Shown here: positions 34,072 to 43,185 of the stretch, one piece after another | Numbering within the stretch: position 1 is the stretch's first letter | Layout of the letters: each line of letters opens with the position of its first letter | DNA from: Pelodictyon phaeoclathratiforme BU-1 | GTDB lineage: Bacteria; Bacteroidota; Chlorobiia; Chlorobiales; Chlorobiaceae | NCBI RefSeq assembly: GCF_000020645.1 | Contig: NC_011060.1 | Location: forward strand, 1,378,501-1,442,500 | Length of the DNA stretch: 64,000 nucleotides | Reading direction: 5' to 3' | Position numbers and translations under genes: made by a program | The notes under the pieces: model-generated | What the model saw: only the letters and a program-made list of their open reading frames with translations | Told to the model about the DNA's origin: nothing | The model's database searches: none

Positions 34072-34451
34072 AGCAACAATTGAGGGTTTTGATACGACAA
34101 TACAACCAGTTCGGTTGAGAATTGCCTGGTTACGGGGATTATAACCAATTTTTTAAAGCTTGCCGCAGGTTTGCCAATAAGGAATATCATGCAGTTAACC
34201 TGTTCGGCTTGTACCACATTTCGTATTCGTGAGTCAGTTGAGGTTCAATCCTTTCCAGGGATCTCAATATGCGTTTTTGCCGATCAATACCAGATAAGAA
34301 AAAAGAAAGAATAGTGTATTTTTATTTTATTATTTAGCTTGTCGTTACACGAATTTGTGTGCCAAGTATCCTGATATATTTGGCGTGTACTCGGGGTAAA
34401 AAAAGACGATACGGCTTGATGCTTCTGCCAAAAGCTTAAAAAGAAACTCCA
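34072..34451. other. intergenic region with a possible small gene
   Basis: 380 bases between the divergent YdcF and hybrid-kinase genes. It must contain both promoters. A 41-codon frame with a good ribosome-binding site is listed separately at 34189-34314. Nothing else recognisable. Confidence 0.5.
34189..34314 (+). CDS. candidate small CxxC protein, 41 residues
   Basis: AAGGA stands 5 bases before this ATG. The product MQLTCSACTTFRIRE... has an N-terminal CxxC pair followed by TFRI, the start pattern of MJ0042-type zinc ribbons (which read C-P-x-C then FRV). A third cysteine lies in ISICVF, and the tail is basic (RKKKE). Too short for certainty and the second cysteine pair is incomplete, so it may be a remnant of a longer gene. 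Confidence 0.35.
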   Translation: MQLTCSACTTFRIRESVEVQSFPGISICVFADQYQIRKKKE

Positions 34452-36551
34452 ATGACAGTGGACGGTGACAAAAAAAAAACAGACACATGCTCTTTCGAAG
34501 AGGAGCGGATTGGAGTTCGTGAACGAGCTTTTACTAAAGCCATGGTTGAGAGTCTCCCTGGATCATTTTCTATTAATGATGCTCATGGACGACTTGTCTG
34601 GTGGAACGCCTATCATCGTGATGAAATTGTTGGAAAAGATGAAAGCGAAATGTCTGAGACCAATGCAATGGAGGTCTTTCATCCCGATGACCGGGCCTTT
34701 GCATTGGAGAAAATGCTGAATGTGCTGAATTTCGGTATTGAAGAGACCTCTGAAGGAAGAGTCATGTTGCGTGGAGGACCGAAATTTCAATGGAGAATGA
34801 TCACGGGCAAGAGAATTATCATTGAAGATCATCCGTTCGTTGTGGCTGTTGGTATTGATATTACTGAACGCAAGCGGTTTGAAGCCATTATGGCATTGCG
34901 ACTGCGTCTTCTTGAAATGGCGGAGCATTCTACTGCCGAGGAGTTGCTGAGAGCGACACTCGATGAAGCTGAACGCCTTACGGAGAGCGTAATCGGTTTT
35001 TTCAATGTTATTACTGAGGATCAGAAAACATTTTCAATACGGGTATCATCATTATTCCGTCAAATCAAGACGCAACTACCGGAAGGGGAAGAAAACGCTA
35101 TCGCCCTGGATGAAGAGGAGATATTGACCGATGCGATACGGGAACGTCGCAGCGTTATTGATAATAATTACACCGGATCGCTCAACTGCTTTTCTGCGCA
35201 AGAGCCCCATGCCAGTTTCAAACGAATACTTATTATTCCCCTGATGCGAGGGGCAACGGTTACTGCACTTCTTTGTGTTGGAGGCAAGTCTTACGATTAT
35301 GATGACGATGATGCAAGAACGGTGGGTGTACTGGCCAATCTTGCATGGGATATTGTCTCTCGTAAACGTGCCGAGTTATCAGAAAAGAAAATACAAGAGG
35401 TGCTTTTGCAGGCTCAAAAGATGGAATTGCTTGGTCAGCTTGCCGGAGGTATCGCCCACGATTTCAATAACATGCTGGGGATAATTCTCGGTAATGCAGA
35501 AACGGCTATGAAGAGAGAGGTCATTGAAGAGCCTCTTCTGGGTAATATGAAAGCTATTCTTAAAGCTTCCGAACACTCAGCAGATCTTTGCAATCAACTT
35601 CTTGCATTCTCCCGGAAGCAGGCCGTGATGCCTATCGTTCTTGATCTGAACAGCATGGTTGAAAGGATGCTTACGGTACTCAGGCGACTGATGGGCGAAA
35701 ATATCTCCCTGCTCTGGATACCTGAACGTCGCAGTACCCCGGTCAAGATTGATCCTGCACAAATGGAGCTTATTCTTGGCAACCTGTGTGTCAATTCTCG
35801 TGACGCTATCCATGATATAGGTGCAATTACGATCAAAACATGCAGGATTCATGTTGATAAATCCGAATCCACTGCCGCTCATCCCTGTTGTAAGGAGTCT
35901 GGTGATTATGTGATGCTCAGTGTGATCGATAACGGCTGTGGTATCAATAAAAAGGATCTTCCACATATTTTCGAACCCTTCTTCACGACAAAGGAGAGAA
36001 GAAAAGGTGCAGGAATGGGTCTTTCAACAATCTATGGTATTGTCAAACAGAACCATGCCGCTATCGAATGCCAGAGCGAACAGGGCAGGGGAACCACCTT
36101 CAACATTTATCTGCCACAGCATATCGGTTATGCAGATCAGGAGGAGAGTGAGCAATCGATTGTATCGGCTGGTGGAAGAAAAGAGATGATACTGCTTGTA
36201 GAGGACGAGCCTGATATCCTTAATATCTATAAGCTGATGCTCGAAAATAATGGCTATACCGTACTTGATGCTGCGGCTCCGAGTGATGCTCTGCGGATTG
36301 CCAGTGAGTACAAAGGGCAAATTCACCTCTTGATAACCGACGTCGTCCTGCCTGAAATGAACGGTTGTGACCTCTCAAAAAAGTTGGAATCACTTTTCCC
36401 GAAGCTGAAAACCCTTTTTATGTCTGGTTACACCACAGACTCCATTAACAAACAAGTGGGGGGAGAGTTGGGAGTGAATTTCATTCAGAAGCCATTTTCT
36501 ATTGATGCGCTCATCAGCGCAATCAATAAAATTTTTACACTTCCTGGATGA
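34452..36551 (+). CDS. hybrid sensor histidine kinase (PAS-GAF-HK-REC)
   Basis: The 699-residue soluble kinase has no membrane helix. Domains in order: PAS (about residues 25-145, ending DITERKRFEAI), GAF (about 155-300), HisKA with phospho-accepting H336 in QLAGGIAHDFNNMLGII, ATPase with NLCVNSRDAI, DNGCGI and GAGMGLSTIYGIVKQ, and a C-terminal receiver with D630 in LLITDVVLPEMNG. This matches the GAF-type signal-transducing hybrid kinases with no DNA-binding output. The stop overlaps the following SDR gene (ATGA), so the two are coupled. The signal is unknown. Confidence 0.93.
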   Translation: MTVDGDKKKTDTCSFEEERIGVRERAFTKAMVESLPGSFSINDAHGRLVWWNAYHRDEIVGKDESEMSETNAMEVFHPDDRAFALEKMLNVLNFGIEETSEGRVMLRGGPKFQWRMITGKRIIIEDHPFVVAVGIDITERKRFEAIMALRLRLLEMAEHSTAEELLRATLDEAERLTESVIGFFNVITEDQKTFSIRVSSLFRQIKTQLPEGEENAIALDEEEILTDAIRERRSVIDNNYTGSLNCFSAQEPHASFKRILIIPLMRGATVTALLCVGGKSYDYDDDDARTVGVLANLAWDIVSRKRAELSEKKIQEVLLQAQKMELLGQLAGGIAHDFNNMLGIILGNAETAMKREVIEEPLLGNMKAILKASEHSADLCNQLLAFSRKQAVMPIVLDLNSMVERMLTVLRRLMGENISLLWIPERRSTPVKIDPAQMELILGNLCVNSRDAIHDIGAITIKTCRIHVDKSESTAAHPCCKESGDYVMLSVIDNGCGINKKDLPHIFEPFFTTKERRKGAGMGLSTIYGIVKQNHAAIECQSEQGRGTTFNIYLPQHIGYADQEESEQSIVSAGGRKEMILLVEDEPDILNIYKLMLENNGYTVLDAAAPSDALRIASEYKGQIHLLITDVVLPEMNGCDLSKKLESLFPKLKTLFMSGYTTDSINKQVGGELGVNFIQKPFSIDALISAINKIFTLPG

Positions 36552-37462
36552 GTGAAACAGATGCTGCAAGGGATAGCATGGTTGCACCATCCTCCAACGG
36601 GAGAAGGCGAGGTATGAAAAAGAAGAAGATGGTGGGCTCCCTCGGCGTTGTCATTACGGGGGGGAGTAGAGGGCTGGGATATGCTCTTGCTTTGGAATTT
36701 CTTGCAGCAGGTGATCGCGTGGTCATTTGTGGCAGGAACCCCGGGCGCCTCGATGAAGCAATACAGACTCTTCAGCAGGCAGTGCCATCTGGTGAAGTAT
36801 ATGGTATTGTGTGTGATGCAGGAAATCCATCGGGTGGAAGGGAACTTGCGGCTTTTGCTGCCGAACGACTCGGAAGAGTTGACCGATGGATCAACAATGC
36901 CGGAACCGCCGGGCTGTTCAAGCGCCCTTTATGGGAACTTCATGCGGAGGATATCCTGGAAACCTGTACGACCAACCTTTCAGGCTCTGTCATGCTGTGT
37001 GCTGAAGCCGTTAGAGTGATGGATCGCCAGCCCCTCTCCCCTGAACCGGTGTATCATATTTTTAATATGGGTTTTTCATCGATCGGGGCAAAATTTTCGC
37101 GTTCAGCGCTGTCACACAAGGCGTCAAAAAGAGGGGTGGCAGAACTGACGCATTTTCTCTACAGAGAGTTGAAAGCTGCAGGAAAAACGAGTATCGGTGT
37201 TCATGAGGTGAGTCCCGGTCTCGTGCTGACGGACTTGCTGTTTCAAGATGCCACGGAAGAGGCAATGAGGTTTTTCTCTGTTATCGCAGAACGAGCTGAA
37301 AAGGTTGCTTCCGTTTTGGTGCCGAAAATACGGGAGATAACCAGACGCACAAGTCGTATAAGGTACCAGCCACTTGTTATGATGTTTTTCAGGTTGCTCA
37401 TTGGAATGAAAGTGGTTATCGGCAAACCAAAAGAGGTTGGTCGAGCCAAAGGGCACTCCTGA
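36548..37462 (+). CDS. chlorophyll b reductase-like SDR (NYC1/NOL family)
   Basis: A 304-residue short-chain dehydrogenase with GGSRGLGYALALEFLAAGDRVVICGRN (NADPH binding), NNAGTAG, and the family-specific C-terminal run VHEVSPGLVLTDLLFQDATEEAMRFFSVIAE. That run and the following LVPKIREI closely match what I recall of plant NYC1/NOL chlorophyll b reductases, so the protein may act on a bacteriochlorophyll. At the active site the YxxxK motif reads HKASK: H190 replaces the usual catalytic tyrosine while K194 is kept. It overlaps the hybrid kinase by 4 bases; a second possible start is ATG 36614. Confidence 0.82.
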   Translation: MSETDAARDSMVAPSSNGRRRGMKKKKMVGSLGVVITGGSRGLGYALALEFLAAGDRVVICGRNPGRLDEAIQTLQQAVPSGEVYGIVCDAGNPSGGRELAAFAAERLGRVDRWINNAGTAGLFKRPLWELHAEDILETCTTNLSGSVMLCAEAVRVMDRQPLSPEPVYHIFNMGFSSIGAKFSRSALSHKASKRGVAELTHFLYRELKAAGKTSIGVHEVSPGLVLTDLLFQDATEEAMRFFSVIAERAEKVASVLVPKIREITRRTSRIRYQPLVMMFFRLLIGMKVVIGKPKEVGRAKGHS

Positions 37463-37625
37463 TTGATCAGAAGAAAGGAAATGCCCAATAGGGGGATCAA
37501 TACTGCGGCTTGTTAATGTCGCAGAGTTGTTTCATTATCAGGTTACAGCTTTTAATTAAAGCGAGTTTTTCATAAATTGGCAACGTCAAAAAAAGCTGTC
37601 GGTATAATCTCTTTCCGAAAAATCG

Positions 37626-38669
37626 ATGAAGCATTCGCTCTCTTTGTTGTTGTTCTTTTTATTCATTCTTTCCGGCTGTTCTGGTCAAAACAAAGAAAAA
37701 AAAGTCAGTGAACACTCTTCGGCTGGCAAATTACAGGCAGGTCTGGTTTTTGATGTCGGTGGCAGGGGTGATAAGTCATTCAATGATTCTGCCTATAACG
37801 GCCTTGAAATCGCCAAGGCAAAATATGGGATAAACTTCCTTTATATAGAACCACAAGGCGAGGGTGCGGATCGTGAGGCGGCATTACGTCAGATGGCAGT
37901 GGATCCGGATATTGGGCTCATTATCGGAGTCGGCATGCTTTTCAGTGAAGATATTACGGCTATTGCATCAGAATTTCCCGATAAAAAATTTGTCTGCATC
38001 GACTATATTCATCAGCAGAAAACCAGTATACCTGCAAATCTCGAGGGAATCGTTTTTGAAGAGAAAAAAGGCTCTTTTCTCGCAGGCGCCCTTGCCGGAC
38101 TGGTTATCAAAACAAACACGGTTGGATTCATCGGCGGGATGGAATCAAGCGTCATCAAAAAATTTGAACAAGGCTTCATTGCCGGTGCCCGCTCCGTCAA
38201 CCCCGGTATCAGAGTTCTTTCAGGTTATATCGGCATGACCGGAAGCGCCTTTGCCGATCCCGCCAAGGGCAGGGAACTCGCACTTGGACAGTATGGAAGG
38301 GGAGTGGATATTATTTATCAGGCAGCCGGAGCCAGTGGACTGGGTGTTATTGAAGCTGCAAGGGAGAGCAAAGCTCTTGTTATCTGCACAGACCGGGATC
38401 AGGAAGCTGAAGCTCCGGGATTTGTGTTGAGCAGTATGACCAAAGCCGTCGACAGGGCACTTCTGAAAACGGTGGAGAGCGTATTGAATGGAAGTTTCAA
38501 GGGTGGCGGTGTTTCTGTATTCGGTCTGGCAGATCGTTATACCGATTATGTGTACAACGAAAAAAATGCACCATTGATTGGTATTAAAAATCACCAACAA
38601 CTGGAGGATATCAGAAAAAAAATAGTGTCAGGGGAAATTGTTGTCGATGAGACCGCCGTTGTACAATAA
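37626..38669 (+). CDS. BMP-family substrate-binding lipoprotein
   Basis: The 347-residue protein has a lipobox (ILSGCSG, cysteine at 19) and the basic-membrane-protein/PnrA fold: AGLVFDVGGRGDKSFNDSAYNGLEIAK, IGVGMLFSEDITAIASEFPDKKFVCID, VGFIGGMESSVIKKFEQGFIAGARSVNPGI, DIIYQAAGASGLGVIEAAR. PnrA-type proteins bind purine nucleosides for an ABC importer. No permease or ATPase gene lies near it, so it is either an orphan or works with a distant transporter. It is followed by a terminator-like element. Confidence 0.9.
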   Translation: MKHSLSLLLFFLFILSGCSGQNKEKKVSEHSSAGKLQAGLVFDVGGRGDKSFNDSAYNGLEIAKAKYGINFLYIEPQGEGADREAALRQMAVDPDIGLIIGVGMLFSEDITAIASEFPDKKFVCIDYIHQQKTSIPANLEGIVFEEKKGSFLAGALAGLVIKTNTVGFIGGMESSVIKKFEQGFIAGARSVNPGIRVLSGYIGMTGSAFADPAKGRELALGQYGRGVDIIYQAAGASGLGVIEAARESKALVICTDRDQEAEAPGFVLSSMTKAVDRALLKTVESVLNGSFKGGGVSVFGLADRYTDYVYNEKNAPLIGIKNHQQLEDIRKKIVSGEIVVDETAVVQ

Positions 38670-38710
38670 TGGTTACAGTACCGTTCAGTAACCACTGGTG
38701 GTCTTTTTTT
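38670..38710 (+). terminator. probable terminator after the BMP gene
   Basis: TGGTTAC (38670-38676) pairs with GTAACCA (38688-38694) around an 11-base loop; seven T follow at 38703-38709 after an 8-base gap. It begins at the stop codon of the BMP gene. The gap before the T run lowers confidence. Confidence 0.5.
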
Positions 38711-38758
38711 AGTGAGCGGAAAAATGGTGGATTGTTAATTGATTGAAGAACAATACTG

Positions 38759-39754
38759 GTGAATAAAAAAATCCTTGTAACCGGAGCAACTGGTTTTATT
38801 GGTTCGTGTCTTGTTAAAAAGCTGGCTTTAACTGATGATGAAGTTTCAATTCTTGTCCGAAAAAATTCGGATTTAACCTCTCTCTCCGATGTCCTGCACA
38901 AGGTCAAGCTGGTTTATGGTGATATTACCAACAGGAGCTCACTTGATGCTGCAATGAAAGGCATTGATCTTGTCTATCACTCTGCGGGTCTTACCTATAT
39001 GGGGGATAAAAAAAATGCCCTGCTTTATAAAATCAATGTTGAAGGTACCCGCAATATGCTGCAGGCATCAGCCGCAGCCAAAGTGACAAGATTTGTTCAT
39101 GTCAGTTCTATCACAGCGGTTGGAATTGCTTTCGACAAAAAACCTGTCGATGAATCCGTCATATGGAATTTCCACCAGATCGGTCTGGAATATGCAAGGA
39201 CGAAACATCTTTCAGAAGTCGAGGTGGCTCAAGCGGTGAAAAATGGGCTTGACTGTGTCATTGTCAATCCGGCATTTGTGTTTGGAGCAGGCGATATTAA
39301 TTTTAATGCAGGACGGATCATCAAAGATATTTACAATAAGAAACTGCCGTTTTATCCCTTGGGCGGAATCTGTGTAGTCGATGTTGAGATTGTTTCAGAT
39401 GCGATTATATCCGCCATGCAAAAAGGAAAAACGGGTGAACGGTATATCCTTGGTGGTGAAAATGTCTCTTACAAGCAGCTTGCAGATACCATTTCAAAAA
39501 TTACCGGAGCTCCGAGAGTCAATTTTCCTCTCCCTTTCTGGATGGCAAAAATACTGAAACAGGCGCTGGACCTCTATAAAAACAAGAATCGGATATCCAA
39601 GCTCTTCAACATGTCCATGTTCGGGGTAGCATCTCATTTCCTCTATTTCGATTCAGCAAAGGCTATGCGTGAGCTGAATATGCGGTACGAACCCCATGAA
39701 CACAGCATTAGAAATGCCTACGAATGGTATCGTGATCGTAATATGCTTGGTTGA
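38759..39754 (+). CDS. NAD-dependent epimerase/dehydratase (DFR-like SDR)
   Basis: The 331-residue extended SDR starts with GTG and reads MNKKILVTGATGFIGSCLVKKLA. Core marks are the TGATGFIG glycine motif, DLVYHSAGLTYMGD, HVSSITAVG and the catalytic YARTKHLSE (Y147xxxK151). It resembles dihydroflavonol-4-reductase-like and HpnA-type sugar or isoprenoid-linked dehydrogenases. VNPAFVFGAGD follows, as usual. The substrate is unknown. It is separated from the BMP gene by a terminator-like element and converges with the methyltransferase gene. Confidence 0.88.
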   Translation: MNKKILVTGATGFIGSCLVKKLALTDDEVSILVRKNSDLTSLSDVLHKVKLVYGDITNRSSLDAAMKGIDLVYHSAGLTYMGDKKNALLYKINVEGTRNMLQASAAAKVTRFVHVSSITAVGIAFDKKPVDESVIWNFHQIGLEYARTKHLSEVEVAQAVKNGLDCVIVNPAFVFGAGDINFNAGRIIKDIYNKKLPFYPLGGICVVDVEIVSDAIISAMQKGKTGERYILGGENVSYKQLADTISKITGAPRVNFPLPFWMAKILKQALDLYKNKNRISKLFNMSMFGVASHFLYFDSAKAMRELNMRYEPHEHSIRNAYEWYRDRNMLG

Positions 39755-39796
39755 GTTGATTCTCTGATTGGTTTTCGACCTGACTACAGATCAGAG

Positions 39797-40585
39797 TTAC
39801 GGTTTCCTGCAAAAGAGCATCATTCTTGGCGAATCATTCTCTCTGAAAGGTTCGCCTTGATAGTTGCCTGCGATATTAACCACCGAAAAGCCTGCATCAA
39901 GCAGCATCGGAAGAATCTCTTCCCTGTCGTAAAGCCTGACCGATTCAGAAAACGTCACGTTTTTTTCCAGAGGAGCAGTAATCGTGATGGTTTTGGTAAC
40001 CCTGTTGCTCTCAAGCGTGCGCTCTTCAAGAAGGGTCAGATTGCCTACGGTTCTGCTGGAGCGAGGTACCAGATTTCGGGCGAGCGGTATGGGGTTAAGA
40101 AGATCCAGAACATACCATCCCCCGGATTTAAGTGCTTCATAGACCTTGCAGAGGACTAACTGGTCATCCTGCTTCAGGTCGAAATAGCCAAAACTGGTAA
40201 AAAGCTGAACCACAAGATCAAAAATGCCTGATGCTGAAATTTCTCTCATATCGCCGCAGGTAAGGTTAAGCTGCAGCCCTTTTCTCAGCGCTTCCTTTCT
40301 GGCCTCTTCAAGCAGAAACGGTGAAAGGTCATTCCCCGTGACTGAATAGCCGAGTCGGGCAAGCTCAAGAGCGTGGCGGCCAGCTCCACAGGCTATATCA
40401 AGTACCGAAAGTGATGCTGGCTCTTTGAGTTCAAGGCCAGCCAGAGAGAGAATAGTCTGAATGCAGGATGCGGCTTCATCACTGTCCCTGTGGCTGTAAA
40501 CATCAAGATAGAGCGGATGGTTAAACCACTCTTTGAACCAGGGTGATGAGGAGTTCGTTACTGAACTCTCTGTATATTCAGACAT
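39797..40585 (-). CDS. class I SAM-dependent methyltransferase
   Basis: The 262-residue protein has motif I VLDIACGAGRHALELARLGY, then SVTGNDLSPFLLEEARK, LTCGDMREI, FDLVVQLFTSFGYF and a post-I domain containing ALKSGGWYVLDLLNP. A C-terminal half that starts with SVRLYDREEILPMLLDAGF is common in methyltransferases of small molecules. I see no basis for a substrate. It lies between convergent and codirectional housekeeping genes and shows no sign of transfer. Confidence 0.87.
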   Translation of the reverse strand: MSEYTESSVTNSSSPWFKEWFNHPLYLDVYSHRDSDEAASCIQTILSLAGLELKEPASLSVLDIACGAGRHALELARLGYSVTGNDLSPFLLEEARKEALRKGLQLNLTCGDMREISASGIFDLVVQLFTSFGYFDLKQDDQLVLCKVYEALKSGGWYVLDLLNPIPLARNLVPRSSRTVGNLTLLEERTLESNRVTKTITITAPLEKNVTFSESVRLYDREEILPMLLDAGFSVVNIAGNYQGEPFRENDSPRMMLFCRKP

Positions 40586-40657
40586 GCCGGAGGGGAAAAA
40601 AGGTGAGATTCAGGGCACCCCGTGGGTGCGGTGCCCTGATAAAAAGGTCCGGTACGA

Positions 40658-40852
40658 TTACTTTGAGTAATCAGCGATTGCTTTTGCAAGAATCACCTGG
40701 TCATTTTCTCCGTTGGGGATCCTGACATTCTTTTCAATAAATTTCCATGCATTGGTCTTTTCTGATTTGACAGAAAAAATAACTTTGGCACACTTGAAAT
40801 CACTGGTACCGGTTTTTTTGCCTTTATCAGCAAACGATTGTTTCTTTGCCAT
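40658..40852 (-). CDS. small basic conserved-type protein, 64 residues
   Basis: MAKKQSFADKGKKTGTSDFK followed by CAKVIFSVKSEKTNAWKF is lysine-rich and resembles, weakly, the small DUF4295-type ribosome-associated proteins of Bacteroidetes/Chlorobi (AKVI-x-VKS-x-KT-x-x-(Y/W)xF). That resemblance is from memory and not tested. The gene stands alone, 105 bases after a gap and 72 bases before the methyltransferase gene. It has no signal or membrane helix; the size and charge suggest an RNA-binding role. Confidence 0.65.
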   Translation of the reverse strand: MAKKQSFADKGKKTGTSDFKCAKVIFSVKSEKTNAWKFIEKNVRIPNGENDQVILAKAIADYSK

Positions 40853-40966
40853 GACTCGTAAGGTAGTACTTTTTGGTTAAGAGGCAGTTCTGTTTTTTTC
40901 TGCACAAAATCAACATGAAGGTAATAAAATTTTGTCGATAATCAAATTCCCCTGCATGAATTCTTC

Positions 40967-42295
40967 TCAGAGTTCGTTCCATCCAAGAAGCGCACCCTTG
41001 TGGACGATTCCTCGAGATTTTCCCTTGAGGGGGCGATCGATAAAAGGAGTGTTTGAGGATTTGGACTTCAGCGAGCTTGCCGTTAAACTCCAGCGGGCAT
41101 CGGGATCAATGATTGTAAAATTCGCCTTTTCTCCAGGTGCAAACAGAATTGGTTTAAGCCTCATTATTTTTCTTGGATTAACCGACAGCAGTTCAATTGC
41201 ACGGGAGAGCGAGATGATATTTTTATCAACCAGTTCTGTTATGGTCAGGCCCAGTGAGCTTTCGAGACCGGTAATGCCGAACGCAACCTGATCGGATGGA
41301 CACTCTTTTTCGTGTGAAGCATGGGGTGCATGGTCTGTAGCTATGGCATCAATAGTTCCATCGGCAAGGGCTTCGAGCAACGCTTCACGATTCTCCCTTG
41401 AAGAGAGGGGAGGCTTCATGATATAATTGCCTTTCAGTTCAGCATGAAACAGATCTTCATCGCAGAGTGTGAAATGGTGTGGAGTTACTTCGCATGTAAC
41501 CTGCAATCCATCCAGCTTTGCCTTTCTGACAAGATCAAGGGATGCTTTTGTGCTGATATGGGCCACATGGTATCGTGCCCTTCTCAGCGGATCGTGCAGT
41601 TTATGCTGTTCAAGATAGTGCATCAGAAGAAGGTCTCGGCTGAGCATAATGGCCTCGGATATATCGGGAATTCCCTTCAGCCCGAGTTGTGTCGAAAAGA
41701 GCCCTTCATTCATGACCGCCCCAACCGTAAGGGATCGATCCTCACAGTGCTGAATGATGAGAAGGTCAAAATTTGATGCGTACTCAAATGCAAGCCGCAT
41801 GATCTGGCTGTTCTGTATGGCCGAACCATCATCCGATACGGCCGTGACTCCATAGGAGCTGAACTTGCCGAACGGTGCAAGATGTTCACCTTTGCTCTCA
41901 ACAGTCATTGCTCCGATCACCTCGATGTCAATGGGAAGCGTTGCTGCGTGGTGGCGGATATAGGCGACGCCCGTCGGATTGTCAATAACCGGTTTTGTGT
42001 TCGGCATAAGGGCTACTCCGGTAAATCCTCCCGTAACCGCAGCTTTTGAGCCGCTCTCAAGAGTCTCTTTATATTCTTGACCTGGCTCCCTGAAATGACA
42101 GTGCATATCGAAAAGTCCGGGAGCCAGAATCAAGCCTTGCAAATCAATAACGCGATCCTCCGGTGATGCAGCCAGAGATTCATTACCATACAGAACAGCT
42201 TCGATGATTCCATCATCCCCCACTTTGACCGTTCCGGTGAGATCGAGATGTTCAAGAGGATTGATAATGCGGGCTTGCTGAAAAATAATGCTCAT
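40967..42295 (-). CDS. pyrC: dihydroorotase
   Basis: The 442-residue amidohydrolase of class I type cyclises N-carbamoyl-aspartate to dihydroorotate in pyrimidine synthesis. Metal ligands are in DMHCHFREPGQE (HxH), later histidines in IIQHCED and VAHISTK, and the catalytic aspartate in IDAIATDHAPHASHEKE. VALMPNTKPVIDNP contributes to substrate binding. Length and start (MSIIFQQARIINP) match the family. It is divergent from the 5-formyl-THF cyclo-ligase gene across a 290-base gap. Confidence 0.95.
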   Translation of the reverse strand: MSIIFQQARIINPLEHLDLTGTVKVGDDGIIEAVLYGNESLAASPEDRVIDLQGLILAPGLFDMHCHFREPGQEYKETLESGSKAAVTGGFTGVALMPNTKPVIDNPTGVAYIRHHAATLPIDIEVIGAMTVESKGEHLAPFGKFSSYGVTAVSDDGSAIQNSQIMRLAFEYASNFDLLIIQHCEDRSLTVGAVMNEGLFSTQLGLKGIPDISEAIMLSRDLLLMHYLEQHKLHDPLRRARYHVAHISTKASLDLVRKAKLDGLQVTCEVTPHHFTLCDEDLFHAELKGNYIMKPPLSSRENREALLEALADGTIDAIATDHAPHASHEKECPSDQVAFGITGLESSLGLTITELVDKNIISLSRAIELLSVNPRKIMRLKPILFAPGEKANFTIIDPDARWSLTASSLKSKSSNTPFIDRPLKGKSRGIVHKGALLGWNEL

Positions 42296-42585
42296 GGTTC
42301 TGGAATAATTATTAGTGTTCCCGTAAAAATAAGATCACCTCTGCCTGTTCAGTGAAGATAAGACAAATAAATAATATGCAAGCTCTTGCCTGAAAGGAGT
42401 GCACAGAGTTATGCTCTCTATTTATGCTGAAACGACTCCTCGACCGGAAGTGCATTGTTTCGAAGAGAAAGAACGCTATTTTATTATTTTAGGTTTCGTA
42501 ATCTGCAAGATCTGTTCAATATTGCGATTGGACGCAAGGAATCAGGAATATCAACATGTAACATGGATACACAACGTGGGGCGCT
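42296..42585. other. intergenic region between pyrC and the cyclo-ligase gene
   Basis: 290 bases divergent on both sides, holding both promoters. A 66-codon frame at 42399-42599 overlaps the cyclo-ligase start and looks non-coding. In many proteobacteria a 6S RNA gene sits just upstream of this cyclo-ligase, but I could not draw a convincing 6S fold here. Confidence 0.45.
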
Positions 42586-43182
42586 ATGAATCCGGATAGA
42601 GCTCTTGCTGATGAGAAAGCAGCATTGAGGGTGGAGATGATTGCCAGAAGGCGATTGCTTCCGGAAAAATCCCGGAATGCAAAGAGCATGGCAATTACTG
42701 ATTATGTTGTCTCCATGCAGGAGGTTGTCAACGCCCGTCATATTCATCTCTACCTCTCCATTCCGGTTCTGGCTGAAGTGTGTACGACGGTAATTGTTGA
42801 CCGGCTTGCTGCAATGGAGAAAGAGCTTTCTGTTCCTGTTGTCCGAAATGGAGAGCTTGTTTCGGCCCTTTTTCGGAAAGGTGATACGCTCTTGCCAACT
42901 CAATTTGGAGCTGAACCCCGGGGTGTTTCTCTTGTGGATGAATCAGATCTTGATGTTGTGCTGATGCCCCTTGTTGCTTTTGATAAAAGGGGATATCGTA
43001 TCGGTTATGGAAAAGGGTTTTATGACCGTTTTTTGCAACGGCTTTTACAACAGAACATTTCTCCTTGCCGTATAGGACTATCCTTCATGCTGCAGCAAGT
43101 TGACGTTGTTCCTGCAAACTCCTGGGATGAGCCTCTTGATGGAGTTGTGCATGAAGAAGGAATTATTCGATTCAACTCATAA
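42586..43182 (+). CDS. 5-formyltetrahydrofolate cyclo-ligase
   Basis: The 198-residue enzyme uses ATP to convert 5-formyl-THF to 5,10-methenyl-THF. Marks are the N-terminal KAALRVEMIARRRLLP, HLYLSIPVLAEVCT, the nucleotide-binding DVVLMPLVAFDKRGYRIGYGKGFYDRFL and the final aspartate region. Length is standard. The next gene, ppk1, starts 4 bases after its stop, so the two are co-transcribed. Confidence 0.93.
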   Translation: MNPDRALADEKAALRVEMIARRRLLPEKSRNAKSMAITDYVVSMQEVVNARHIHLYLSIPVLAEVCTTVIVDRLAAMEKELSVPVVRNGELVSALFRKGDTLLPTQFGAEPRGVSLVDESDLDVVLMPLVAFDKRGYRIGYGKGFYDRFLQRLLQQNISPCRIGLSFMLQQVDVVPANSWDEPLDGVVHEEGIIRFNS

Positions 43183-43185
43183 TTT

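Noticed and set aside
42296..42585. 6S RNA upstream of the cyclo-ligase gene
   Set aside because: Location is suggestive by analogy with proteobacteria, but I could not find the long paired arms and central bubble; needs a covariance-model search.
42399..42599. 66-codon frame upstream of the cyclo-ligase gene
   Set aside because: It overlaps the real start, lacks homology-like features and has odd composition.
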